A stretch of DNA of 64,000 nt. It comes from Streptomyces sp. SID8374. GTDB lineage: Bacteria > Actinomycetota > Actinomycetes > Streptomycetales > Streptomycetaceae. A program made the position numbers and the translations under genes. The notes below the pieces were generated by a model. It had not been told where the DNA came from and made no database searches. It saw only the letters and a list, made by a program, of their open reading frames with translations. Shown in pieces: positions 50,211 to 58,054 of the stretch (position 1 is its first letter; each line of letters begins with the position of its first letter). The stretch lies in the NCBI RefSeq assembly GCF_009865135.1, contig NZ_WWGH01000002.1:434001-498000 (forward strand), read 5' to 3'.

Positions 50211-50876
50211 GTGAACAAGGCGCAGCTCGTAGAAGCGATTGCCGACAAGGTCGGCGGCCGCCAGCAGGCCGCAGACGCGGTCGACGCGGTACTCGACGCG
50301 ATCGTCCGTGCCGTTGTCGCCGGGGACCGTGTCTCGGTCACCGGCTTCGGCTCGTTCGAGAAGGTCGACCGCCCCGCCCGGTACGCCCGCAACCCGCAGA
50401 CGGGTGAGCGCGTCCGGGTCAAGAAGACCTCGGTGCCCCGCTTCCGCGCGGGTCAGGGGTTCAAGGACCTGGTGAGCGGCTCGAAGAAGCTCCCCAAGAA
50501 CGACGTGGCCGTGAAGAAGGCCCCCAAGGGCAGCCTCTCGGGCGGATCTTCCGCCGCCCGTACGACGGTCAAGGCCGCCGCCGCCAAGAAGTCGGCCGCC
50601 AAGAAGGCCACGGCGAAGAAGACCACCGCCAAGAAGGCCGTGGCACCGGCGAAGAAGGCCACCGCCACCGCCAAGAAGGCCACCGCCAAGAAGGCGACCG
50701 CCACGGCGAAGAAGGCCACGCCGGCCGCGAAGAAGGCGACCGCCACGGCCAAGAAGGCCACCGCCACCGCCAAGAAGACCGCGCCCGCCAAGAAGGCCAC
50801 GGCGAAGAAGGCGCCCGCGAAGAAGACCACGGCGCGCACCACCACGGCCAAGAAGGCCACCGCACGCAAGAAGTGA
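50211..50876 (+). CDS. hupS: HU-like protein with lysine-rich tail, HupS
   Basis: A 221-residue nucleoid protein. Residues 1-93 are an HU domain (MNKAQLVEAIADKVGGRQQA, then GFGSFEKVDRPARYARNPQTGERV with the DNA-binding arm, then RFRAGQGFKDLV). Residues ~105-221 are a disordered tail built from repeated KKATAKK/KKATATAKK units, resembling eukaryotic histone H1. HupS is a sporulation-associated HU of Streptomyces that compacts spore chromosomes. The GTG at 50211 has GAAGGGGAAGAC upstream. The tail's DNA repeats reflect the protein, not a mobile repeat. Confidence 0.96.
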   Translation: MNKAQLVEAIADKVGGRQQAADAVDAVLDAIVRAVVAGDRVSVTGFGSFEKVDRPARYARNPQTGERVRVKKTSVPRFRAGQGFKDLVSGSKKLPKNDVAVKKAPKGSLSGGSSAARTTVKAAAAKKSAAKKATAKKTTAKKAVAPAKKATATAKKATAKKATATAKKATPAAKKATATAKKATATAKKTAPAKKATAKKAPAKKTTARTTTAKKATARKK

Positions 50877-50910
50877 GACCGGGCAACCGCTCGCTTCGAG
50901 GAAACGCGCC

Positions 50911-50942
50911 GGGCCGGGCTCCCCTCCGGGGGAGCCCGGCCC
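50911..50942 (+). terminator. Terminator after hupS
   Basis: A 14-bp perfect GC stem (50911-50924 with 50929-50942) with a TCCG loop, 34 bases after the hupS stop. It may also serve the converging small gene at 50997. Confidence 0.85.
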
Positions 50943-50996
50943 GCGGGCTGTCCGGGGCCCGTTCGGCCCCTGTACGGTCCCGAACCCCCGTACGGT

Positions 50997-51200
50997 CTAG
51001 AACGTCTGTAGCGTCACCAGCGTGATCCGCAGGGCGGCCCCTTGGCCCTCGCCCTCGATCCGCACCCGCTGCCCCGGACGCAGCAGCAGCAGGCCGCCCG
51101 CGTCGAAGGCCGGGGCGTCGAACTCCACCGGGGTGCCGTCGTCCAGCAGCACACTGCCGGTCCGGGTCTCGGGGTCGTACGTGTACGAGGTCGCCTGCAT
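50997..51200 (-). CDS. Small beta-rich protein (67 aa)
   Basis: A 67-residue protein (MQATSYTYDPETRTGSVLLD, then LRPGQRVRIEGEGQGAALRITLVTLQ) that looks like a single OB- or cold-shock-like barrel. It is immediately downstream of cofC on the same strand (10 bases apart), so it is probably in the same operon. An in-frame upstream codon is less likely because it would cover the cofC stop. Function unknown. Confidence 0.72.
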   Translation of the reverse strand: MQATSYTYDPETRTGSVLLDDGTPVEFDAPAFDAGGLLLLRPGQRVRIEGEGQGAALRITLVTLQTF

Positions 51201-51210
51201 GGGCGGCAGC

Positions 51211-51894
51211 CTATCGGTCCGGGGTGAGGGAGAGCGCGGGCCCGAGCCGCGCGGTGTACGGCCCCACTCCGAGGGCAAGCGCCACCTTCAGGTCCTCGCC
51301 CGTATCCACGTCCCGGCGCACCGAGTCGACCCCGGGCAGCGTTATTTCCACCGCGCCCGAAGCCAGATGCCGGGCGGCGGACGGGCCGCCGAAAGCCGGG
51401 CGCAATTCCGTGCCCCCGGCGCAGGACAGAAATGTCGTTCCGATTCCCGCCGCGTCCCGGAGAAATGCCCGGGGAAAAGCGGAGGCAAAATCGAGCACCC
51501 GAGCCAATTCGCCGGCGCGCAGGGCCGGCAGATCCGCGTTGAGAGCGGCCACCGGGAGGGCGGGTGCGGCAGCCCGCACCGAGCGCGCCCCGTACGCCAG
51601 CGCCGCGTTGAGCCCGGCCGCCGGGACGTCCGCCACGATCCGCGCGCCGAGCGCCGAAAGGGCCGCCCCGGCCGCCGTATCGTCCGTGACGACCACCACA
51701 TCCCGCACCCGGACACAGGCGAGGGCCGCCGCCACCGTGTCCTGGGCGAAGGCCAGGGCCAGCCGGGGCCGGGCGGGCTCGCCCGCCGCCCGCCCCAGGC
51801 GGCTCTTGGCCCGCGCGAGCGGCTTCAGCGGAACGACCAGGGACCAGAGCCCCGCCGGATCGGTGTTCGTGGCGATCTCCCCCTCCGTACGCAT
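51211..51894 (-). CDS. cofC: CofC/FbiD-type guanylyltransferase (coenzyme F420 synthesis)
   Basis: A 227-residue nucleotidyltransferase-fold enzyme. CofC/FbiD joins GTP to 2-phospholactate or phosphoenolpyruvate to give the side-chain donor for coenzyme F420. The nucleotide loop is SLVVPLKPLARAKSRLG (near residue 20), with VVVTDDTAAGAA, NADLPALRAGELA and FGGPSAARHL as family blocks. Actinobacterial enzymes of this type accept phosphoenolpyruvate. It is the only F420-biosynthesis gene here; fbiA/fbiB are elsewhere. The start at 51894 has GTACGGAGGGGGAGATC-like purines within its codons, so a slightly later start is possible. Confidence 0.87.
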   Translation of the reverse strand: MRTEGEIATNTDPAGLWSLVVPLKPLARAKSRLGRAAGEPARPRLALAFAQDTVAAALACVRVRDVVVVTDDTAAGAALSALGARIVADVPAAGLNAALAYGARSVRAAAPALPVAALNADLPALRAGELARVLDFASAFPRAFLRDAAGIGTTFLSCAGGTELRPAFGGPSAARHLASGAVEITLPGVDSVRRDVDTGEDLKVALALGVGPYTARLGPALSLTPDR

Positions 51895-52056
51895 GAGGAC
51901 TTATTCTCGCCTGCCGGTACGACAACCCGGAGGGCCGGGCCCGGAGGTGAGGCGTACGGTGTTCTCGACAGAGGAGGGGCCTGGGGCGAGACTTGACCGT
52001 CGGTAGCCGGCAGCAGGTCGAGAGTTCCGATGAGGTCCTTAGAGGAAGGTGTCCGA

Positions 52057-52809
52057 GTGTCCCGCCGCAGAATCGGCTTCTGGTACCGCCTGGCGGCGGT
52101 TATCGCCAAGCCGCCGTTGGTGGTTCTGTTCAAGCGCGACTGGCGGGGGACGGAACACATTCCGGCCGACGGCGGATTCATCACCGCCGTCAATCACAAC
52201 TCCTATCTGGACCCGCTCTCCTACGGCCACTTCCAGTACAACACCGGACGCGTGCCCCGGCTCCTGGCCAAGGCCGGCCTCTTCCGCACCCCCTTCGTCG
52301 GGATGATGCTGCGCGGCACCGGCCAGATCCCCGTCTACCGCGAGACGACCAACGCCCTGGACGCCTTCCGGGCCGCCGTCGACGCCATCGAGCGCGGCGA
52401 GTGCGTCGCCTTCTACCCCGAGGGCACCCTCACCCGCGACCCCGAGATGTGGCCGATGGCCGGCAAGACCGGCGCCGCCCGGGTCGCGCTGATGACGAAG
52501 GCCCCCGTCATCCCGGTCGCCCAGTGGGGCGCCAACCTCGCGATGCCGCCGTACGCCAAGGAGAACAAGCTCCGGCTGTTCCCCCGCAAGACGCTGACGG
52601 TCCAGGCCGGCCCGCCCGTCGACCTCAGCCGCTTCTACGATGTCGAGCCGACGCCCGAGGTGCTGCGCCAGGCGACCGAGGTCATCATGGCCGCGATCAC
52701 CCGCCAGCTGGAGGACATCCGGGGGGAGAAGGCCCCCGCCGAGCTCTACGATCACCGCAAAGCCCGTGCTGAGCAACGGCGCAGGGCGCAGGGAAAGGGA
52801 TCCACGTGA
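52057..52809 (+). CDS. plsC: 1-acyl-sn-glycerol-3-phosphate acyltransferase PlsC
   Basis: A 250-residue membrane-associated acyltransferase that acylates lysophosphatidic acid in phospholipid synthesis. The catalytic motif NHNSYLD (NHxxxxD) is near residue 48, motif II has PVYRETTNALDAFRAAVDAI and the glycerophosphate-binding motif FYPEGTLTRD is near residue 125. VIPVAQWGAN is motif IV. The GTG at 52057 has AGAGGAAGG seven bases upstream. The stop overlaps the gpsA start by GTGA, pairing two phospholipid genes in one operon. Confidence 0.94.
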   Translation: MSRRRIGFWYRLAAVIAKPPLVVLFKRDWRGTEHIPADGGFITAVNHNSYLDPLSYGHFQYNTGRVPRLLAKAGLFRTPFVGMMLRGTGQIPVYRETTNALDAFRAAVDAIERGECVAFYPEGTLTRDPEMWPMAGKTGAARVALMTKAPVIPVAQWGANLAMPPYAKENKLRLFPRKTLTVQAGPPVDLSRFYDVEPTPEVLRQATEVIMAAITRQLEDIRGEKAPAELYDHRKARAEQRRRAQGKGST

Positions 52810-53816
52810 CGCACCCCGTAAAAGCAGCCGTCTTCGGAACCGGCTCATGGGGTACGGCGTTCGCCGTGATCCTCGCCGACGCGGGCTGCGAGGTCACCCT
52901 CTGGGGACGCCGCGCCGAGGTCGCCGAGACCGTCAACACCACCCGCACCAACCCGGACTACCTGCCGGGGATCACGCTCCCCGAGTCGATCCGCGCCACC
53001 ACCGACCCCGCCGAGGCGCTGCGCGGGGCCGAGTTCGCCTTCCTCGTCGTGCCCTCCCAGACGCTGCGCGCCAACCTCGCGGACTGGGCCCCCCACCTGG
53101 AGCAGGACACCGTCCTGGTCTCGTTGATGAAGGGTGTGGAGCTGGGCACCGCCAAGCTGATGAGCGAGGTCATCGCGGACGTCACCAAGGTCTCCGCCGA
53201 CCGCATCGCCGTCGTCTCCGGACCCAACCTGGCCAAGGAGATCGCCGAGCGCCGGCCCGCAGCGGCCGTCGTCGCCTGCGCCGACGAGTCCGTCGCCCAG
53301 CGCCTCCAGGCCGCCTGCCACACCCCGTACTTCCGCCCGTACACCAACACCGACGTCGTCGGCTGCGAACTCGGCGGCGCCGTGAAGAACGTCATCGGCC
53401 TCGCCGTCGGCATCGCGGACGGCATGGGCCTCGGCGACAACACCAAGGGCTCCCTCATCACCCGCGGCCTCGCCGAGACCACCCGCCTGGGTGTGGCCAT
53501 GGGCGCCGACCCGCTGACGTTCTCCGGACTCGCGGGCCTGGGCGACCTGGTGGCCACCTGCTCCTCGCCGCTCTCGCGCAACCACACCTTCGGCACCAAC
53601 CTCGGGCGCGGGATGACGCTCCAGGAGACGATCGCCGTCACCAAGCAGACCGCCGAGGGCGTCAAGTCCTGCGAATCGGTCCTGGACCTGGCCCGTCGGC
53701 ACGGGGTCGACATGCCCATCACGGAGACCGTCGTCTCCATCGTCCACGAGGGCAAGTCCCCGGTCGTCGCGGTCAAGGAGCTGATGTCGCGGAGCGCCAA
53801 GGCCGAGCGACGCTGA
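52806..53816 (+). CDS. gpsA: NAD(P)-dependent glycerol-3-phosphate dehydrogenase GpsA
   Basis: A 336-residue enzyme that makes sn-glycerol-3-phosphate for phospholipids. The Rossmann motif is AVFGTGSWGTAFAVILA (GxGxxG). Further blocks are VVSGPNLAKEIAERRPAAAVV, the catalytic Lys in GGAVKNVIGLAVGIADGMG and GLGDLVATCSSPLSRNHTFG. It overlaps plsC by four bases (GTGA), supplying the substrate of the same pathway. ddl follows after 34 bases. Confidence 0.97.
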   Translation: MTHPVKAAVFGTGSWGTAFAVILADAGCEVTLWGRRAEVAETVNTTRTNPDYLPGITLPESIRATTDPAEALRGAEFAFLVVPSQTLRANLADWAPHLEQDTVLVSLMKGVELGTAKLMSEVIADVTKVSADRIAVVSGPNLAKEIAERRPAAAVVACADESVAQRLQAACHTPYFRPYTNTDVVGCELGGAVKNVIGLAVGIADGMGLGDNTKGSLITRGLAETTRLGVAMGADPLTFSGLAGLGDLVATCSSPLSRNHTFGTNLGRGMTLQETIAVTKQTAEGVKSCESVLDLARRHGVDMPITETVVSIVHEGKSPVVAVKELMSRSAKAERR

Positions 53817-53850
53817 CTCCTCCCTTACCAGCAGGTACGCTCATCGCGAT

Positions 53851-55026
53851 ATGAGCAGCGAGAACCTCCCCCAGAGCCCTGAGCGCGCCGAGAGCCCTGA
53901 GCAGCAGCGCCGCAAGCCGCGTGTGGCTGTCGTGTTCGGCGGCCGCAGCTCCGAACACGGCATCTCGGTCGTCACGGCCGGCGCCGTCATGAAGGCCATC
54001 GACCGGACGAAGTACGACGTCCTGCCGATCGGCATCACGACGGACGGCCGCTGGGCGCTCACCGCCGACGAGCCCGAACGCATGGCCATCACCGACCGCA
54101 AGGTCCCCGACGTGGCCCAGCTCGCCGAGTCCACCGAGGGCAGCGTCGTGCTCTCGGTCGACCCCGGCAGCCGCGAGGTCGTCTACAGCGAACCCGGCTC
54201 GGTGCCCAAGGCGCTCGGCGAGGTCGACGTCGTCTTCCCCGTGCTGCACGGCCCGTACGGGGAGGACGGCACCCTCCAGGGGCTGCTCGAACTCTCCGGT
54301 GTGCCCTACGTCGGCGCGGGCGTCCTCGCCTCGGCCGTCGGCCAGGACAAGGAGTACATGAAGCGCGTCTTCATCTCCTTCGGCCTGCCGGTCGGACCGT
54401 ACGAGGTCGTCCGGCCGCGCGAGTGGGACCGCGACCCCTCCGCCGTACGCAAGCGGATCGTGGACTTCGCCGGTGAGCACGGCTGGCCGCTGTTCATCAA
54501 GCCCGCCCGGGGCGGCTCCTCCATGGGCATCACCAAGGTCGACGAGCTCTCGGGCCTCGACGCGGCGATCGAGGAGGCCCGCCGCCACGACCCCAAGTTC
54601 CTCGTGGAGTCGCTGCTGCGGGGCCGTGAGATCGAGTGCGGGGTGCTGGAGTTCGAGGACGGACCGCGCGCCAGCGTGCCCGCCGAGATCCCGCCGGTCA
54701 CCGCGCACGAGTTCTACGACTTCGAGGCGAAGTACATCGACTCGGCCGCCGGTCTGGTGCCCGCCCCGCTCACCGAGGAGCAGACCGCCGAGGTCCAGCG
54801 GCTCGCCGTCGCGGCCTTCGACGCCACCTCCTGCGAGGGGCTGGTGCGCGCCGACTTCTTCCTCACCGAGGACGGCACCTTCGTCATCAACGAGATCAAC
54901 ACCCTGCCGGGGTTCACCCCGATCTCCATGTACCCGCGCATGTGGCAGGAGAGCGGCGTGAGCTACCCGGAGCTGGTCGACCGCCTGATCCAGGCCGCGT
55001 TGACCCGCTCCACCGGACTGCGCTGA
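53851..55026 (+). CDS. ddl: D-alanine--D-alanine ligase
   Basis: A 391-residue ATP-grasp enzyme that makes the D-Ala-D-Ala end of peptidoglycan precursors. It opens with VAVVFGGRSSEHGISVVTAG, the ATP-binding block is WPLFIKPARGGSSMGITKV, ESLLRGREIECGVLE follows, and FVINEINTLPGFTPISMYP carries the metal ligands and end of the active site. The SSEHGIS loop has Ser-Glu-His as expected. The N-terminal ~25 residues are Glu/Ser/Pro-rich and non-conserved. It follows gpsA closely. A long terminator hairpin follows it. Confidence 0.97.
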   Translation: MSSENLPQSPERAESPEQQRRKPRVAVVFGGRSSEHGISVVTAGAVMKAIDRTKYDVLPIGITTDGRWALTADEPERMAITDRKVPDVAQLAESTEGSVVLSVDPGSREVVYSEPGSVPKALGEVDVVFPVLHGPYGEDGTLQGLLELSGVPYVGAGVLASAVGQDKEYMKRVFISFGLPVGPYEVVRPREWDRDPSAVRKRIVDFAGEHGWPLFIKPARGGSSMGITKVDELSGLDAAIEEARRHDPKFLVESLLRGREIECGVLEFEDGPRASVPAEIPPVTAHEFYDFEAKYIDSAAGLVPAPLTEEQTAEVQRLAVAAFDATSCEGLVRADFFLTEDGTFVINEINTLPGFTPISMYPRMWQESGVSYPELVDRLIQAALTRSTGLR

Positions 55027-55030
55027 GAGA

Positions 55031-55072
55031 CCCGGAAGGCCGGGACGGCGGGTGCCGTCCCGGCCTTCCGGG
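55031..55072 (+). terminator. Terminator after ddl
   Basis: A perfect 19-bp stem (55031-55049 with 55054-55072) with a GGGT loop lies four bases past the ddl stop. Confidence 0.9.
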
Positions 55073-55209
55073 CGTGGGTCAGCTGTCGTGGTGGACGGGG
55101 GAGCGCCGCAGCGCAGTACGATCGCCCCGTCAGCGCGCGGAGTCACGGTGCGGGGGCGGGAGAACCGTGGTCACAGACCGCGCGTCCCATGCGCGGCACC
55201 GGACGGGGG

Positions 55210-55443
55210 TCAGAGGTGGACGACCGGACAGGTCAGCGTGCGTGTGATGCCGTCCACCTGCTGCACTTTGGCGACCACCATGCGGCCGAGTGCATCGACC
55301 GTGTCGGCCTGGGCCCGCACGATCACGTCGTACGGACCGGTGACGTCCTCTGCCTGGATGACTCCCGGAATCTTGGAAATGGTCTCGGCGACGATCGACG
55401 CCTTGCCCACCTCGGTCTGAATAAGGATGTACGCCTGTACCAC
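55210..55443 (-). CDS. Stand-alone Lrp/AsnC ligand-binding (RAM) domain protein
   Basis: A 77-residue protein consisting only of the Lrp/AsnC effector domain (AYILIQTEVGKASIVAETIS, PYDVIVRAQADTVDALGRMV). It has no helix-turn-helix, so it cannot bind DNA by itself. Such SraA/RAM proteins bind amino acids and can modify Lrp-type regulators. The GTG at 55443 is strongly placed by GGAGGTTCC directly upstream. It is divergent from thiL and otherwise alone. Confidence 0.92.
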   Translation of the reverse strand: MVQAYILIQTEVGKASIVAETISKIPGVIQAEDVTGPYDVIVRAQADTVDALGRMVVAKVQQVDGITRTLTCPVVHL

Positions 55444-55683
55444 GGAACCTCCAGGGCGGCCACGAGGATCATGTGGGGGAAAGGGACGCCACGTTATCGC
55501 GTCGCCGAGGGTGACGGGGAGACCTACGGGCCGTATGACGTCCACAGCGTGGCGTGCGGAGTGCGGAAGTTGACGTATCCCTTGACGGTATCGGCAGCTC
55601 TCCTGACGGTACCGACAGCAGTGACGGCTCGCGACCGGGGGCCCGGACGGGTGTCCGGGGCGATAAATGAGAGGTGAGACTCG

Positions 55684-56655
55684 GTGAAGGGAACCGTGGG
55701 CGAGTTGGGGGAGTTCGGGCTCATCAGAGAGCTCACCTCCCGGCTCACCACCACTCCGGCGGTACGGCTGGGGCCCGGCGACGACGCCGCGGTCGTGGCC
55801 GCTCCCGACCGCAGGGTCGTGGCCAGTACGGACATCCTGCTGGAAGGGCGGCACTTCCGCCGCGACTGGTCGACGGCGTACGACGTCGGCCGCAAGGCGG
55901 CGGCACAGAACCTCGCCGACATCGCGGCCATGGGCGCCGTGCCCACCGCGCTGCTCCTGGGCCTCGTCGTCCCCGCCGACCTCCCGGTCACCTGGGCCGC
56001 CGAGCTGATGGACGGGCTGCGGGACGAGTGCCAGGTGGCGGGGGCGGCCGTCGTCGGCGGCGACGTGGTCGGCGGCGACACCATCACCGTCGCCATCACC
56101 GCCCTCGGCGACCTGCGCAACCACGAACCGGTCACCCGCGCCGGCGCCCGGCCCGGCGACGTCGTCGCCGTCACCGGCTGGCTCGGCTGGTCCGCCGCCG
56201 GATACGCCGTGCTCTCCCGCGGCTTCCGCTCGCCCCGCGCCTTCGTCGAGGCCCACCGCCGCCCCGAACCGCCGTACCACGCGGGCCCCGCGGCCGCCGG
56301 ACTCGGCGCCACCGCGATGACCGACGTCAGCGACGGGCTCGTCGCGGACCTGGGGCACATCGCCGAGGCCAGCAAGGTCCGCATCGACCTGCGCTCCGGC
56401 CTCATCGACATCCCCTCGCAGATGTCCGACATCGGCCAGGCCGTCGGCGTCGACCCGCTCCAGTGGGTGCTGACCGGGGGAGAGGACCACGCGATCGTGG
56501 CCACCTTCCCGCCGGACGCCAAGCTCCCCGCCCGCTGGAAGGTGATCGGCGAGGTCCTCAACCCCTCCGCCCTGCCCCAGGTCACCGTGGACGGGGCGCC
56601 TTGGACCAGCAAGGGCGGCTGGGACCACTTCGGGGCGATCGAGGACACCTACTGA
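55684..56655 (+). CDS. thiL: Thiamine-monophosphate kinase ThiL
   Basis: A 323-residue kinase that makes thiamine diphosphate from thiamine monophosphate, the last step of the pathway. It has the PurM/ThiL fold: GPGDDAAVVAAPDRRVVAST, the ADIAAMGA block, VVGGDVVGGD, then GARPGDVVAVTGWLG and MTDVSDGLVADLGHIA with metal-binding Asp. The GTG at 55684 lies next to the start of the conserved ELGEFGLI. thiD follows after 48 bases. Confidence 0.96.
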   Translation: MKGTVGELGEFGLIRELTSRLTTTPAVRLGPGDDAAVVAAPDRRVVASTDILLEGRHFRRDWSTAYDVGRKAAAQNLADIAAMGAVPTALLLGLVVPADLPVTWAAELMDGLRDECQVAGAAVVGGDVVGGDTITVAITALGDLRNHEPVTRAGARPGDVVAVTGWLGWSAAGYAVLSRGFRSPRAFVEAHRRPEPPYHAGPAAAGLGATAMTDVSDGLVADLGHIAEASKVRIDLRSGLIDIPSQMSDIGQAVGVDPLQWVLTGGEDHAIVATFPPDAKLPARWKVIGEVLNPSALPQVTVDGAPWTSKGGWDHFGAIEDTY

Positions 56656-56703
56656 GGCCTTCCCCGTGGGGCCGCCTTTTCGGCTGCCGCTAGATTGCTG
56701 CGT

Positions 56704-57513
56704 ATGCCCATACGTACCGCTGTACCGCCCCGCGTCCTCACCGTCGCCGGATCCGACTCCGGCGGCGGTGCGGGGATCCAGGCCGATCTGAAGACCATGC
56801 TCGCCCTCGGTGTGCACGGCATGAGCGTGCTCACCGCCGTCACCGCACAGAACTCCCTCGGCGTCCAGGGCGCGTGGGAGCTTCCGGTGGACGCCGTACG
56901 CGCCCAGTACCGCAGCGTCGTCGACGACATCGGCGTCCAGGCGGTGAAGACCGGGATGCTCGCCTCGGCCGTGCTCGTCGAGACCGTCGCCGAACTCCTC
57001 GCCGGGACCGACGCCCCCGTCGTCGTCGACCCGGTCGGCGTCTCCAAGCACGGGGACGCGCTGCTCGCCGCCGAGGCCCTCGACTCCGTACGGACGAAGC
57101 TGCTGCCCGTCGCCACGGTGGCCACCCCGAACCTCGACGAAGTGGCCCAGCTCACGGGCGTACAGGTCACCGACGAGGACGGGATGCGCCGGGCCGCCGA
57201 GGAGATCCTGGCGTTCGGACCGCGCTGGGCGCTCATCAAGGGCGGGCACCTGCCCGGCGAGGCGGTGGACCTGCTCACCGACGGGAGCGCGGAACACTGG
57301 CTGCGCGCCCCCCGCCACGACAACCGGCACACCCACGGCACCGGCTGCACCCTCGCCTCCGCCATCGCCTCCGGGCTGGCGCTCGGCCAGGACGTGCCCA
57401 CGGCGGTGGAGGGCGCGAAGGCGTACGTCACCGGCGCGATCCGGGCCGGATTCGCGCTGGGCGGCGGCATCGGCCCGGTCGACCACGGCTGGCGGACCCG
57501 GCAGGTCGGCTGA
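56704..57513 (+). CDS. thiD: Hydroxymethylpyrimidine (phosphate) kinase ThiD
   Basis: A 269-residue ribokinase-like enzyme that phosphorylates hydroxymethylpyrimidine and its phosphate for thiamine synthesis. Blocks include RVLTVAGSDSGGGAGIQADL (pyrimidine site), VTAQNSLGVQGAWELP, DPVGVSKHGDALL and HGTGCTLASAIASGLA with the anion hole and catalytic Cys/Asp region. It follows thiL. The ATG at 56704 fits the conserved core; a CTG/ATG a few codons earlier is possible. No TPP riboswitch is visible in front of thiL or thiD. Confidence 0.96.
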   Translation: MPIRTAVPPRVLTVAGSDSGGGAGIQADLKTMLALGVHGMSVLTAVTAQNSLGVQGAWELPVDAVRAQYRSVVDDIGVQAVKTGMLASAVLVETVAELLAGTDAPVVVDPVGVSKHGDALLAAEALDSVRTKLLPVATVATPNLDEVAQLTGVQVTDEDGMRRAAEEILAFGPRWALIKGGHLPGEAVDLLTDGSAEHWLRAPRHDNRHTHGTGCTLASAIASGLALGQDVPTAVEGAKAYVTGAIRAGFALGGGIGPVDHGWRTRQVG

Positions 57514-57547
57514 TCAGCTCCTGAGCACAGGGCGGATGAGCACAGCA

Positions 57548-57579
57548 AAAAGCCGGTCCACCGAGGTGGACCGGCTTTT
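57548..57579. terminator. Bidirectional terminator, thiD / rpmB
   Basis: A 14-bp stem (57548-57561 with 57566-57579) has A and T runs at its base on both strands, so it can stop transcripts from thiD and from rpmB, whose stop codon is at 57614. Confidence 0.9.
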
Positions 57580-57613
57580 CGGGCAACCGGAAGGCTGCGC
57601 TACGACGGATACG

Positions 57614-57799
57614 TCAGCGCGCGACCTTGCCGGCCTTGATGCACGAGGTGCAGACGTTGAGCCGCTTCGGCGTTCGACCGACCACGGCACGCACGCGCTG
57701 GATGTTGGGATTCCAGCGACGGGACGTACGGCGGTGCGAGTGCGAAATGCTGTTGCCGAAGCCCGGCCCCTTGCCGCAGACGTCGCAGTTGGCAGCCAC
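57614..57799 (-). CDS. rpmB: Ribosomal protein L28 (zinc-binding form)
   Basis: A 61-residue 50S ribosomal protein. It has a CDVC pair near the start and a CTSC pair near the end (MAANCDVCGKGPGFGNSISH, LNVCTSCIKAGKVAR), the zinc-ribbon form that coordinates Zn(II). Streptomyces species often carry both C+ and C- copies controlled by Zur; this is the C+ copy, and no Zur box is evident in the short upstream region. The ATG at 57799 has GGAGTGACC upstream. Confidence 0.97.
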   Translation of the reverse strand: MAANCDVCGKGPGFGNSISHSHRRTSRRWNPNIQRVRAVVGRTPKRLNVCTSCIKAGKVAR

Positions 57800-58054
57800 G
57801 GGTCACTCCAAAGACTTCAGATGCACTTACAGTGAATTCCGGCGCGCCGGAATCATTGAATGAAGTGGCGGTACCGGAGGAATGGCCCGACTCTCATCGG
57901 GCAACCGAAGCAGCATACAACGCCTGCTTCGGAGATACGAAACTACCACGGGTTGGCCCACCGCCCTCCCGCCCCCTGTCCCGACCGGGACCCCGACAGG
58001 CGGGCTAACCTGCGGTGCAGCCCGTTGCCACGGCCGCTTCAAGGAGGACCATCG

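Noticed and set aside
50580..50876. Short GC-rich direct repeats in the 3' part of hupS
   Set aside because: They encode the Lys/Ala/Thr-rich HupS tail in frame and keep the coding pattern; they are not an independent repeat element.
55500..56703. A search for a TPP riboswitch in front of thiL and thiD
   Set aside because: I found no recognisable THI-element core (CUGAGA / ACCUGA) in the short leader sequences.
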